Origin: Pseudogulbenkiania sp. MAI-1
GTDB lineage: Bacteria > Pseudomonadota > Gammaproteobacteria > Burkholderiales > Chromobacteriaceae
Length of the DNA stretch: 64,000 nucleotides
Assembly: GCF_000527175.1 (NCBI RefSeq)
Contig: NZ_AZUR01000001.1
Coordinates: 3,125,001-3,189,000 of the forward strand
Direction: 5' to 3'
Part shown: positions 33,169-42,900 of the stretch, in pieces
How the letters are laid out: every line of letters begins with the position of its first letter
Position numbering within the stretch: the first letter of the stretch is position 1
The notes under the pieces: generated by a model
Told to the model about the DNA's origin: nothing
Database searches by the model: none
The model's input: only the letters and a program-made list of their open reading frames with translations
Translations under genes and position numbers: made by a program

Positions 33169-33725
33169 GTGGCACCTCCTCCCAGCCAGCGGATTTCCAA
33201 GCACTCGCGCAGGCTCATGCGCGCCCGGTACAACAGCACCGAACAGTTGGTCGCGGTAATGCCGAGGTTATTACAGATGTCGGCGATCTCCATGCCGATC
33301 ACCTCGCGCATGACGAAGGCCATCGCGGTGCGGCGCGGCATCACCTGCGAGCAGCGCTCGAACACCTCCCAGAACTGCTTGGCGACCAGTTCCTGCTCCG
33401 GTCCGCTCCATTCGCGGATGGCCTGCCGCCAGTGGCCGCTGGCGTCGAACAGCGCGTCGATGTCGCTATCGTCCAGCGTGTCCTCGAACGACTCGACGGC
33501 GACCTCGCGCGACTGGCGGCGCAGCGCGTCGATCAGCTTGAAGCGCAGGATCGAGGTGAGCCAGGTGCGCGGCGTCGACTTGCCGGCGAACGATTCGCGC
33601 GACTCCAGCGCCGCCAGCAGCGTCTCCTGGACCACCTCGTCGGCGGCCTGGCGGTCGCGCAGCTGCGCCAACGCGTAGCGCAGCAGGTAGGGCCGTTCCG
33701 CCTCGATCAGCTCGGGGGTGATCAT
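33165..33725 (-). CDS. ECF-type sigma-70 factor
   Basis: 186 residues. Region 2 has LRYALAQLRDRQAADEVVQETLLAALE and TWLTSILRFKLIDALRRQ; region 4 has FVMREVIGMEIADICNNLGIT and VLLYRARMSLRECLE. The linker between them (about 75-110) is acidic. The sequence resembles a betaproteobacterial ECF family paired with small zf-HC2 proteins, and the next gene is such a protein, overlapping by 4 bp. The regulon and signal are unknown. It is located just downstream of radA on the same strand, 28 bp away. Confidence 0.87.
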   Translation of the reverse strand: MITPELIEAERPYLLRYALAQLRDRQAADEVVQETLLAALESRESFAGKSTPRTWLTSILRFKLIDALRRQSREVAVESFEDTLDDSDIDALFDASGHWRQAIREWSGPEQELVAKQFWEVFERCSQVMPRRTAMAFVMREVIGMEIADICNNLGITATNCSVLLYRARMSLRECLEIRWLGGGAT

Positions 33726-33753
33726 CGGGCTCCCACCCTTTCTTGTTGGCTTG

Positions 33754-35115
<1,362 letters not shown>

Positions 35116-35132
35116 GCACGTGACGCCGGCGC

Positions 35133-35669
35133 TCAGCCGGCGGGAGAGGAGGCGGCGCTGCCGCTCTTCTTGTTGAGTTGCTGGATGACGTCGAGCAGTT
35201 GCTTTTCCTCCTCGGACGGGCCTTTCCCTGCCGCCGGCGCGGGCGGCAGGCCGCCGCGCTTGATGGCCGCCAGCACCGCCGCCACCTGCGGATCGTTGCG
35301 CATCGCCCGGTCCGCCTCGGCCGGGGTGAGCTGGGCGTGGGGCTTGCTCTCCGGCTGGGCGGCAGCGGCGCTGGCCTCGGGCTTGTGGGCGCCGTTGGCG
35401 GCCACTGGCGGAGCCACCGGGTCGGGCGGCGGCGCGATGGTTTCCAGCTTCTGCTTGACCATGTACTCGTGCATTTCCCGCCAGCCCGCGTAAATCTGCG
35501 CCTTGTCGGCGTCGGGATTGCGCAGGTAGCACTCCTCCAGCGAGCGGCCGCTCTGGCGGCAGGCCGCGCCGACCGCCTTGTTGGCGTCCTTGGACAGACC
35601 GGACACGTTGCTGAGCCAGTTGCAGCCGGCCAGCGTCAGCAGCAGGGGGACGACGAGCAGGGAACGCAT
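35133..35669 (-). CDS. Hypothetical lipoprotein
   Basis: 178 residues with a clear lipobox LTLAGC (Cys 16). A small folded part follows, containing two cysteines (ACRQSGRSLEECYLRNPDADK, about 54-74), then an Ala/Pro-rich linker (about 80-125) and a charged C-terminal region (EEEKQLLDVIQQLNKKSGS). AAGGAG precedes the ATG. The family was not recognised. It lies between the YciK-like gene and radA on the same strand, with gaps of 12 and 17 bp, so it is probably co-transcribed. Confidence 0.75.
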   Translation of the reverse strand: MRSLLVVPLLLTLAGCNWLSNVSGLSKDANKAVGAACRQSGRSLEECYLRNPDADKAQIYAGWREMHEYMVKQKLETIAPPPDPVAPPVAANGAHKPEASAAAAQPESKPHAQLTPAEADRAMRNDPQVAAVLAAIKRGGLPPAPAAGKGPSEEEKQLLDVIQQLNKKSGSAASSPAG

Positions 35670-35681
35670 GGGACTCCTTCC

Positions 35682-36443
35682 TTAGGAGGCGAGTTGCGGG
35701 CGCAGGTCCAGTTCGATGACCTGCCCGCTTTGCCCCTGGCTGGCCTCGCTGATCCAGTACAGGAAGTGCGGCAGCAGGGCGGCGATCTCGGCGCGCTCGG
35801 TCTTGGCCTCGCCCGGGTGGGTGCGGTTGCGCTGTGGCGCGTTGACCGGGCCGGGAATCAGCAGGTTGACGCGCAGGTTGGGGTAGACGTCCCACTCGCT
35901 GGCGGCCACCGCGGTCAGGTAATGCAGACCGGCCTTGGAAGCGCCGAAACCGCCCCAGTAGGCCCCCGGCTTGACGCCGTGGCTTTCGCCGACGAACAGC
36001 ACCGCGGCATCCGGGGCGGCGGTCAACAGCGGCAGGCAGGCACGGGTCAGCGCAAACGGGGCCACGGTATTGATGCGGTACTGGTTCATCCACTCGTCCA
36101 CCGACTGGTTGGAGAGCGGCGACAGCGCGTAGAAATGCGAGGCACAGTGGACGATGCCGTCGAGTCGGCCGGTAGTCTGCTTGATCTGAAAGGCCAGGTT
36201 GTTGAACTGATCGTCGGTGGCGGTCAACAGGTCGAGCGGAATGGCCACCGGCTCGGGCGCTCCCAAGGCCACAATCTCGTCGTACACGGCTTCCAGGCGC
36301 TTCACGCTGCGCGCCAGCAGCACCACGGTGGCGCCGTAGCGGGCGTAATGCAGCGCCACCTCGCGGCCTATCCCCTGAGTGGCGCCGGTCACCAGGATCA
36401 CCCGGCCGGCCAGACTTGCGTTGTTCGGTTCAGTTGTCATCAT
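35682..36443 (-). CDS. YciK-like short-chain dehydrogenase with Phe at the catalytic Tyr position
   Basis: 253-residue Rossmann-fold SDR of the YciK type: nucleotide motif VTGATQGIGREVALHYARYG (about 19-38), LDGIVHCA, the catalytic-Ser strand AVLFVGESHG, and the C-terminal LWISEA-like end YWISEASQGQSGQVIELD. Where the YxxxK active site is expected the sequence reads GGFGASKAG (codon TTC at 35946-35948), so the proton-donating Tyr is Phe while Lys is kept. The start overlaps the hpnE stop (TGATG), which makes it the fourth gene of the hpnC-hpnD-hpnE unit. Whether it acts on isoprenoids or is a non-catalytic member is open. Confidence 0.8.
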   Translation of the reverse strand: MMTTEPNNASLAGRVILVTGATQGIGREVALHYARYGATVVLLARSVKRLEAVYDEIVALGAPEPVAIPLDLLTATDDQFNNLAFQIKQTTGRLDGIVHCASHFYALSPLSNQSVDEWMNQYRINTVAPFALTRACLPLLTAAPDAAVLFVGESHGVKPGAYWGGFGASKAGLHYLTAVAASEWDVYPNLRVNLLIPGPVNAPQRNRTHPGEAKTERAEIAALLPHFLYWISEASQGQSGQVIELDLRPQLAS

Positions 36444-37729
36444 CAGTTTTTCTGTTTCATCCAATCCTGCTTGAACACGTGCGCGGCGTTGACCCCGCTC
36501 TGCACGGCGGCTTCCAGCGTGGCCGGATAGGGCGAATCCACCCAGTCGCCGGCCAGATAGCCGCATTGTACGCCGATGCGCGTCCCGGGGCGCGCCAGTC
36601 CGGCCACGGCGGCAAAGGTAGCGCGCCTCTCCACCAGCACGCGCGACCACAGCGGCTCGGGCAATGTCGGCTGCAGCCGCCGCAGGTCGTCCAGCACCCG
36701 CGCCACCAACTGAGCCGGCGGCAACGCCAGGATGGCCTCGTCCGGCGCGCTGATCACCGCCGCCACCAGGCCGCGCTCGCCGCTCAGCGCCTCGCGGTCG
36801 AACAGCCAGTCGGCGGTGCCGCCGGCGAAGCCGGTCATCACGCGCGGCAGGCGCAGCGATTGGCCGAAGCGCAGGTATACCGTGCATATCGGCCGGTAGC
36901 GCAAAAGCTGAAGCCGCTGCCTCAGCGCCGCGTCGTCCAGCAGCGCGCCGGCATGGTGCGGCGCCACCGCCACGATGGCGGCGTCGAAGCGCTCGCCATC
37001 CACCCACGCCGCGCCGTCGGCAAACGCCACGTCCCGCACCCGGCAGCCCGCCCGCAGTTGTGCGCCCTGCCCGGCCAGCCAGTGCCAGGCCGGCTGCGGG
37101 AACAGCGCCGACAGGTCGTGCCGCGGCAGCAGCAGGTCGCTGTCGGCACGGGCCGCGCCGAGGCTGTCCTTCAGCACGTTGGCCAGGATCTGCATCGAGG
37201 CGTCGGCCAACGGCGTGTTCAGGGCCGATAGCACCAGCGGACGCCAGAAGCCGCCCACCAGCGCCGTACTTTGATCGTGTACCGCCAGCCAGTCGGCCAC
37301 CGTGCAGTCTTCGGCCAGTCGCCAGCCCTGCCGTTTGAGGGTTTCCAACGCCCGGCTCAGGCGCCACTTGTCGCGCCAGCCGATGCCGCGCGCCGCGAGC
37401 AGCCCCCACGCCACGTGCAGCGGCGCCGGCAGCGGCGGGCAGTGCAGGCGCAGGCCGCCGTGCCGGTGCCAGTTCATCGGCTGGCGTAGCAGCACCGCGT
37501 CGGGATCGACGCCGACCCGCGCCATCAGCCGCAGGCACTCGCGGTAGGCGCCGATCAGGATGTGCTGGCCGTTGTCGAGCGCCAGTTCGGCCTCGCGCAC
37601 CCGCCGCGCCCGGCCACCGGGTTCGCGCCCGGCCTCGAACAGCGTCAGCTCGGCAAAGCCGGCGAGTTCGACGGCGGCGGCGAGCCCGGCCCAGCCGGCG
37701 CCGATGACGGCAACACGCGGGCGGCTCAC
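36443..37729 (-). CDS. hpnE: Hydroxysqualene dehydroxylase HpnE
   Basis: FAD-dependent amine-oxidase-fold enzyme, 428 residues, that reduces hydroxysqualene to squalene. The N-terminus has the dinucleotide motif VAVIGAGWAGLAAAVELAG and FEAGREPGGRARRV. Further family features are LDNGQHILIGAYREC and the C-terminal FAD strand GVQCGYLAGDWVDSPYPATLEAAVQSG. Translation most likely starts at a GTG (37727-37729) overlapping the hpnD stop as GTGA; the longer in-frame extension would overlap all of hpnD. It acts after HpnC and HpnD. Confidence 0.9.
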   Translation of the reverse strand: MSRPRVAVIGAGWAGLAAAVELAGFAELTLFEAGREPGGRARRVREAELALDNGQHILIGAYRECLRLMARVGVDPDAVLLRQPMNWHRHGGLRLHCPPLPAPLHVAWGLLAARGIGWRDKWRLSRALETLKRQGWRLAEDCTVADWLAVHDQSTALVGGFWRPLVLSALNTPLADASMQILANVLKDSLGAARADSDLLLPRHDLSALFPQPAWHWLAGQGAQLRAGCRVRDVAFADGAAWVDGERFDAAIVAVAPHHAGALLDDAALRQRLQLLRYRPICTVYLRFGQSLRLPRVMTGFAGGTADWLFDREALSGERGLVAAVISAPDEAILALPPAQLVARVLDDLRRLQPTLPEPLWSRVLVERRATFAAVAGLARPGTRIGVQCGYLAGDWVDSPYPATLEAAVQSGVNAAHVFKQDWMKQKN

Positions 37730-38571
37730 GGCTGGTAGCCGAACACCCAGGTTTTCCACGCCAGCCACAGCTTGCGGATCGGGGTCAGCGACAGGCGCTG
37801 GTTCAGCACCTTCTGCGGGCCGTCGAGCTTGATTTCGGCCAGGGTGGCGCGGTAGATCGCCGCCATCAGCAGGCCGGGGCGCTGCGCCTTGACGTCGCTC
37901 TTGGGCAACTGTTCCCAGGCCTGGCGGTAATACTGCTCGGCGCGCTCGATCTGGAAATCCATCAACTGGCGGAACGCCTCGGTTTCCCGGTAGTTCTGGA
38001 TGTCCGACGCCGGCACGTTGAAGCGACGCAGTTCTTCCACCGGCAGGTAGATACGGCCGCGCCGGGCGTCCTCGCCGACGTCGCGGATGATGTTGGTGAG
38101 CTGGAACGCCACGCCCAGCTCGTGTGCGTACTGCAGCGTGTGGCTGTCGGTGTAGCCGAAAATCCGGGCCGACAACTGCCCCACCACGCCGGCGGCGCGA
38201 TGGCAGTACAGCAGGAGGTCGGCGAAGCGGTCGTAGCGGGCGTAGTCGAGATCCATCTCCATGCCGTCGATGATCTCTGCCAGCAGCTTCTGCGGCAGCT
38301 CGTAGGCCGCCACGTGCGGCAGCAGGGCCTGCGTCACCGGGTGCTGGGGCTCGCCGGCGTAGAGCCGGGTCAGTTCGGCGCGCCACCAGGCCAGCTTGCT
38401 GCGCGCCACGCCCTCGTCGTGGCATTCGTCGACCACGTCGTCCACTTCGCGGCAGAAGGCGTACAGCGCGGTGATCGCGCGCCGCCGCGCCTCCGGCAGG
38501 AAGCGGAAGCTGTAGTAGAAGCTGGAGCCGCTGGCCGCGGCCTTGTCTTGGCAGTATTGGTCGGGCGTCAC
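37726..38571 (-). CDS. hpnD: Presqualene diphosphate synthase HpnD
   Basis: 281-residue squalene/phytoene-synthase-family enzyme joining two farnesyl diphosphates to presqualene diphosphate. Two Asp-rich motifs bind Mg-diphosphate: DDVVDE (about 44-49) and the second, FQLTNIIRDVGEDARRGR (about 155-172). SSFYYSFRFLPEARRRAI at the N-terminus is characteristic of HpnD. It overlaps hpnE by 4 bp and is separated from hpnC by 83 bp containing a 10-bp inverted repeat. Confidence 0.93.
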   Translation of the reverse strand: MTPDQYCQDKAAASGSSFYYSFRFLPEARRRAITALYAFCREVDDVVDECHDEGVARSKLAWWRAELTRLYAGEPQHPVTQALLPHVAAYELPQKLLAEIIDGMEMDLDYARYDRFADLLLYCHRAAGVVGQLSARIFGYTDSHTLQYAHELGVAFQLTNIIRDVGEDARRGRIYLPVEELRRFNVPASDIQNYRETEAFRQLMDFQIERAEQYYRQAWEQLPKSDVKAQRPGLLMAAIYRATLAEIKLDGPQKVLNQRLSLTPIRKLWLAWKTWVFGYQP

Positions 38572-38612
38572 GCGCCTCTCCTGAAAAAGGTTGCTCAGTC
38601 GTGTTCAGGGCA

Positions 38613-38656
38613 AGAGTCTATCCCAGTTGGCGAACGAGCCGGGGCAGATAGACTCT
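38613..38656 (-). repeat. Inverted repeat between hpnC and hpnD
   Basis: Perfect 10-bp arms AGAGTCTATC (38613-38622) and GATAGACTCT (38647-38656) with a 24-nt loop. It overlaps the hpnC stop codon. There is no U tract, so it looks more like an mRNA-stabilising or processing hairpin than a terminator. Confidence 0.55.
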
Positions 38657-39467
38657 AGTTGGCCCGGATGGCGCGCCACAGCATATAGGCCCAGTCGCGC
38701 CGGGTCAGCACCGGACGCTGCCGGAACACGTCGCCGCCCGAGGCGTGCAGCTTCTGCAAGATGCGCTCGCCGCCCATGACGATCAGGCGCAGCTCCAGCC
38801 CGATACGCCCCTTGAGCTTCTTGCCCAGCGGCGCACCAGCCTGCAGCATCTTGCGCGCGCGCTCGATCTGCTTGAGCATCAGCGGCGTCCACCGCCCTCC
38901 CGTGTCCCCGGCGGCGATCTGCGCCTCGCTCACCCGGAAACGCCGCAGATCCTCCTGCGGCAGGTAGACGCGGTCCTTGCGCCAGTCGATCGCCACGTCC
39001 TGCAGGAAATTGATCAGCTGCAGCGCGGTGCAGATGCCGTCGGACATCGCCAGGCTGCGGGGATCAGTTTCCCCGTACAACGCCAGCATCAGCCGCCCCA
39101 CCGGGTTGGCCGAGCGCCGGCAATAGTCCACCACTTCGGCAAAGCTTTCGTAGCGCCCCTTGACCACGTCCTGGCTGAAGGCCGACAGCAGGTCGTAGAA
39201 CGGCGGCAACGGCAGGCCATGCACGCGGATGGCCTCGGCCAAGGCGCGCATCAGCGGCATCGAAGGCTCTCCGCCGTCGCGGATCACGTCCAGTTCGGCG
39301 CGCAGCGCCGCCAGTTCGTCCAGCCGCTCTTGCGGCGCACGCTCCCCTTCGTCGGCCACGTCGTCGGCGTAGCGGGCGAAGCGGTAGATGGCGTGCACCG
39401 CGCGGCGCAAGCGCCGCGGCAGCAGAATCGACCCGACCGGAAAGTTTTCGTAGTGATCGACCGACAT
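38655..39467 (-). CDS. hpnC: Hydroxysqualene synthase HpnC
   Basis: 270 residues, the second squalene/phytoene-synthase-type enzyme of the bacterial squalene pathway, converting presqualene diphosphate to hydroxysqualene. The Asp-rich motifs are RYADDVADEGER (about 32-43) and LINFLQDVAIDWRKDRVYLP (about 148-167); HYENFPVGSILLPRRLRRAV is the typical HpnC N-terminus. It is the first gene of hpnC-hpnD-hpnE-SDR. A squalene-hopene cyclase is not in the window, so the end product (hopanoid or free squalene) cannot be read here. Confidence 0.93.
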   Translation of the reverse strand: MSVDHYENFPVGSILLPRRLRRAVHAIYRFARYADDVADEGERAPQERLDELAALRAELDVIRDGGEPSMPLMRALAEAIRVHGLPLPPFYDLLSAFSQDVVKGRYESFAEVVDYCRRSANPVGRLMLALYGETDPRSLAMSDGICTALQLINFLQDVAIDWRKDRVYLPQEDLRRFRVSEAQIAAGDTGGRWTPLMLKQIERARKMLQAGAPLGKKLKGRIGLELRLIVMGGERILQKLHASGGDVFRQRPVLTRRDWAYMLWRAIRAN

Positions 39468-39532
39468 GGCACCCCTGCGACGAATGCGAAACGGCGAATT
39501 ATAGCGCTACGGCTATTTTTTCGTCGGCCCTC

Positions 39533-39561
39533 TTTACAGCCTCGCACCGCCTTCTTATAAT
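39533..39561 (+). promoter_or_regulatory. Promoter of the first tRNA cluster
   Basis: TTTACA (39533-39538), exactly 17 bp, consensus TATAAT (39556-39561), then a GC-rich discriminator CCGCCGC, as in growth-rate-controlled stable-RNA promoters. Confidence 0.8.
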
Positions 39562-39585
39562 CCGCCGCACTTGAACGCATGTGTC

Positions 39586-39661
<76 letters not shown>

Positions 39662-39679
39662 CCCTCGCGTTCCGGCTAG

Positions 39680-39755
39680 GTCCCCATCGTCTAGAGGCCT
39701 AGGACATCGCCCTTTCACGGCGGTAACCGGGGTTCGAATCCCCGTGGGGACGCCA
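39680..39755 (+). tRNA. tRNA-Glu(TTC), copy 1
   Basis: 76 nt with encoded CCA. Acceptor GTCCCCA/TGGGGAC, anticodon TTC in CCCTTTCACGG, T-loop GGTTCGAATCC. It is 18 nt after the Ala gene and identical to copy 2 at 47670. Confidence 0.97.
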
Positions 39756-39801
39756 CTTGAAGCCCGTCGTCGTAGCGCGATGTGCGGCATCCGAATAGCT
39801 G

Positions 39802-39843
39802 AAAGCGCCTGAAACGGTCAGAACGACTTCAGGCGCTTTTTGT
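39802..39843 (+). terminator. Terminator of the first tRNA cluster
   Basis: Perfect 12-bp stem AAAGCGCCTGAA/TTCAGGCGCTTT followed by TTGTTTC, 46 bp after tRNA-Glu. It may also stop the convergent 6.3-kb gene. Confidence 0.8.
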
Positions 39844-39904
39844 TTCTCCAGCGGCGGATCAGTTCCCCCACAAGGGCGGCCTCCGCTTTTCCCCACGCCG
39901 AACC

Positions 39905-42900
39905 TTACCCGCTCTCGACAGACACCCCCGCCTCCGGCAGCCGCATCGGTCCGGCCCGCAGCAATTGGGCGCAGGCGTCGGCAGGTAATGCCGGGCTGAA
40001 GTAATGCCCCTGGATCTGATCGCAATCGTGCGATTTTAGCAGCGCCACCTGCTCTGCCGTCTCGGCCATTTCGGCGATCACCTTCAGCCCCAGCCGGTGC
40101 GCCATCACGGTAATGGCGTCGACGATCGCCAGATTGCGCACATCGCTGGTGATTTCCCGGACGAACGAACCGTCGAGCTTCAGCTTGTCCACGGGGAAAC
40201 TCTTCAAATAGTACATATTGGAATACGCGATGCCGAAATCGTCGATCGACAAACCGATGCCCAGCTCTTTCAGGCGGTGCATCAACCGGATGTTCTTTTC
40301 CGGATCGCTCATCGACGCGCTCTCGGTCAGTTCCAGTTCCAGGCAGTGCGGGTCGAGCCCGGAGTCCGCCAGCGATTGCGCCACCATCTTCTCCAGTCCC
40401 AGCCCCTGCAACTGCACCACGGACAGGTTGACCGACATCGGGATGGGCGGCAGCCCGGCTTCCTGCCAGGCTTTGCCCTGCCAGCAGGCCTGACGGATGA
40501 CCCACTCGCCGATCGGTTCGATCAGGCGGGTTTCCTCGGCCAGCGGGATGAAACGGGATGGCAGGATCAATCCCTGTTCGGGATGCTCCCAGCGCAACAG
40601 GGCCTCCACCCCGACCACCGCGCCCGTCTGCAGATCGATCTGCGGCTGGTAGTGCAGAACGAGCTGCTGGCGGTCGATGGCGTGACGCAGCTCGGCCTCC
40701 ATCTTCACCTTTTCGCTGATCCGCTGGCTCAGCTCCTGGCGGTAGGGCTGGGCGTTGTTGCGTCCCCGCTCCTTGGCATGGAACATCGCCATGTCGGCGA
40801 AGCGCAGCAGTTCGGTCGCGCTCTTGCCGTCGGTCGGGTAAACGCTATACCCCATGCTGCAGGTAATGGTGAGAGAGCGGCCGGCCAGCAGCAGCGGTTC
40901 GGTAAGGCACGCCGCCACCCGCTCAACGATGTGCGACACGCTCGCCGCATCGCCGAGTTTCTGCAACAGGAGGATGAATTCGTCGCCGCCGATGCGCGCG
41001 ATCATATCCGACTCACGCAGGCAGGCCGACATGCGCTGCGCCACGATTTTCAGCAGCTCGTCGCCGACATCGTGGCCGAAGCTGTCGTTGATCCACTTGA
41101 AACGGTCCAGGTCGATGAAGCACACCGCGCACTGTTCGCCATGACGCTTTGCATACGCGATGGCTTGCGACAGCCGCTCCAGCAGGACATTCCGGTTGGG
41201 CAGGCTGGTCAAGGCATCGTGGGTGGCCTGGTGGTGCAGCTGGGCTTCGAGCCGCTTGCGCTCGGAGATGTCCTGCAGCATGCCCTCGTAGTACTGCACC
41301 GCGCCGCTGGCATCGCGGATCGCATGGGCGCTGAGCGAGAGTTCGACTTCGGAGGCATCGGTGCGGCGGCCGCGGAATTCGAAATTGCGTATGGCATCCT
41401 GGCGACGGATCAGCCTCAGCAGCTCCTCCATCGACTCGGTCTGGACGAAGTGCCCGCTCAGCCTTTCGCGGCAATGCCGGATCAGTTCGTCCGGGGAGTC
41501 ATAGCCGAGTATCCTGGCCATCGAAGGGTTCGCCATCAGCAGCTGCCCGTCGCCGCGGGTACGGAAAATCCCCTCGGTGGCGTTGTCGAAGATGTCACGG
41601 TACTTGGCTTCGGCCACCCTGAGCTCTTCTTCCGCCCGCGTATGCTCGGCAATCTCGGTGCTCAGACTGGCATAGAGCAAGGCATTCTGAAGCGAGATCG
41701 CCACCTGCGAGGACAGCATCCCCAACAGTTCGACGCGGTCGGGAGAAAACACGCCGGGCGCCTGGCCGTTCTCCAGGTACAGGACCCCGATCAAGTCCCC
41801 CTGATGCAGAATGGGCTGGCACAGGACCGACTTGAGCCGCCTCTCCAGGACATACGGATCACGGGTAAACATGCCTTCCGTGGCCGCATCGCGCAGCACC
41901 ACGCTCTGCTGGGTCCGGACGACGTATTGGACGATCTGCGCCGCTACCTCGGTCGAGGCCTCGACCGCGCAGGCCGTATCGAGAAACAGCATTGCCTGGA
42001 CCTCGGAGACGGAGATGGACGCCGCCACCAGCCAACAGCCATTCCGCCGCAAGATCAGACTGCCGCGCTGCGCGCCGGCGTTCTCTATCACCACCCGCAG
42101 GAGGCGGTCCAGCAGCTTCTCGAGGACGATCTCCCCGGAAATGGCCTGGGACGCCTTCAAGACGGCGGCCAGGTCGAGCTGACTGCCGGGATTATAGCCG
42201 GTCAGCTTGACATATTGGCTGTAGCGCAAGGCGCCGACGCTTTCCGTCCATGGCCCTTCTGTCGTGATGTGCGTCGCCTCGGGGGCATAGGACAGTTCGG
42301 CAATCAGCTGCGGGTAGGCCTGCTGCAACGCCGCCTCCTTGCGTTTCACCCCCCAGGCCCGGTAGCCGAGGCGAGCCCGGTTCAGGTAGCGCACGGCAAA
42401 GTCCGGCTTGCCGCGCCCCAGCCAGAACCTGGCGGCCAGTTCGTTGGCCAACGCCTCGTACTGCATGAAACCCTGGGAACCGGCAGCCTCGATGGCCTGA
42501 TCGTAGAACTCCATGGCCTCGACCGGCCGCCCGGCAAGACGGGCCATCTCGGCGGCCACCAGCAGATGCTTGTGCAGGAAGTTGGCCGGCGCATGCTCGG
42601 CCCACACCAGCATCTGGCGCTGATTGGCTTCCAGCTGCGCCCACAGTGCCGGCGGGTCGTCCGCCTGACCGGACAAAGCCGCCAGGATCAGCGAATGGTA
42701 GAAATTGTGCTCGGCCTGCGTCAGCCCCCCTTTGACGTAGCCGAGCAGCTCCCCGGCCTGCTCGATGCACGGCAGGGCCGCCGCGGGCTCGCCCAACAGG
42801 TAAAGCGTGAAGGCCTTGACCGTCTGATAGAAGCAGATCGCGGCCATGCTGCCATTCTCACGGCACTGCGCAAGGTAAGCCGCCTCATCCAGCTCGTCGC

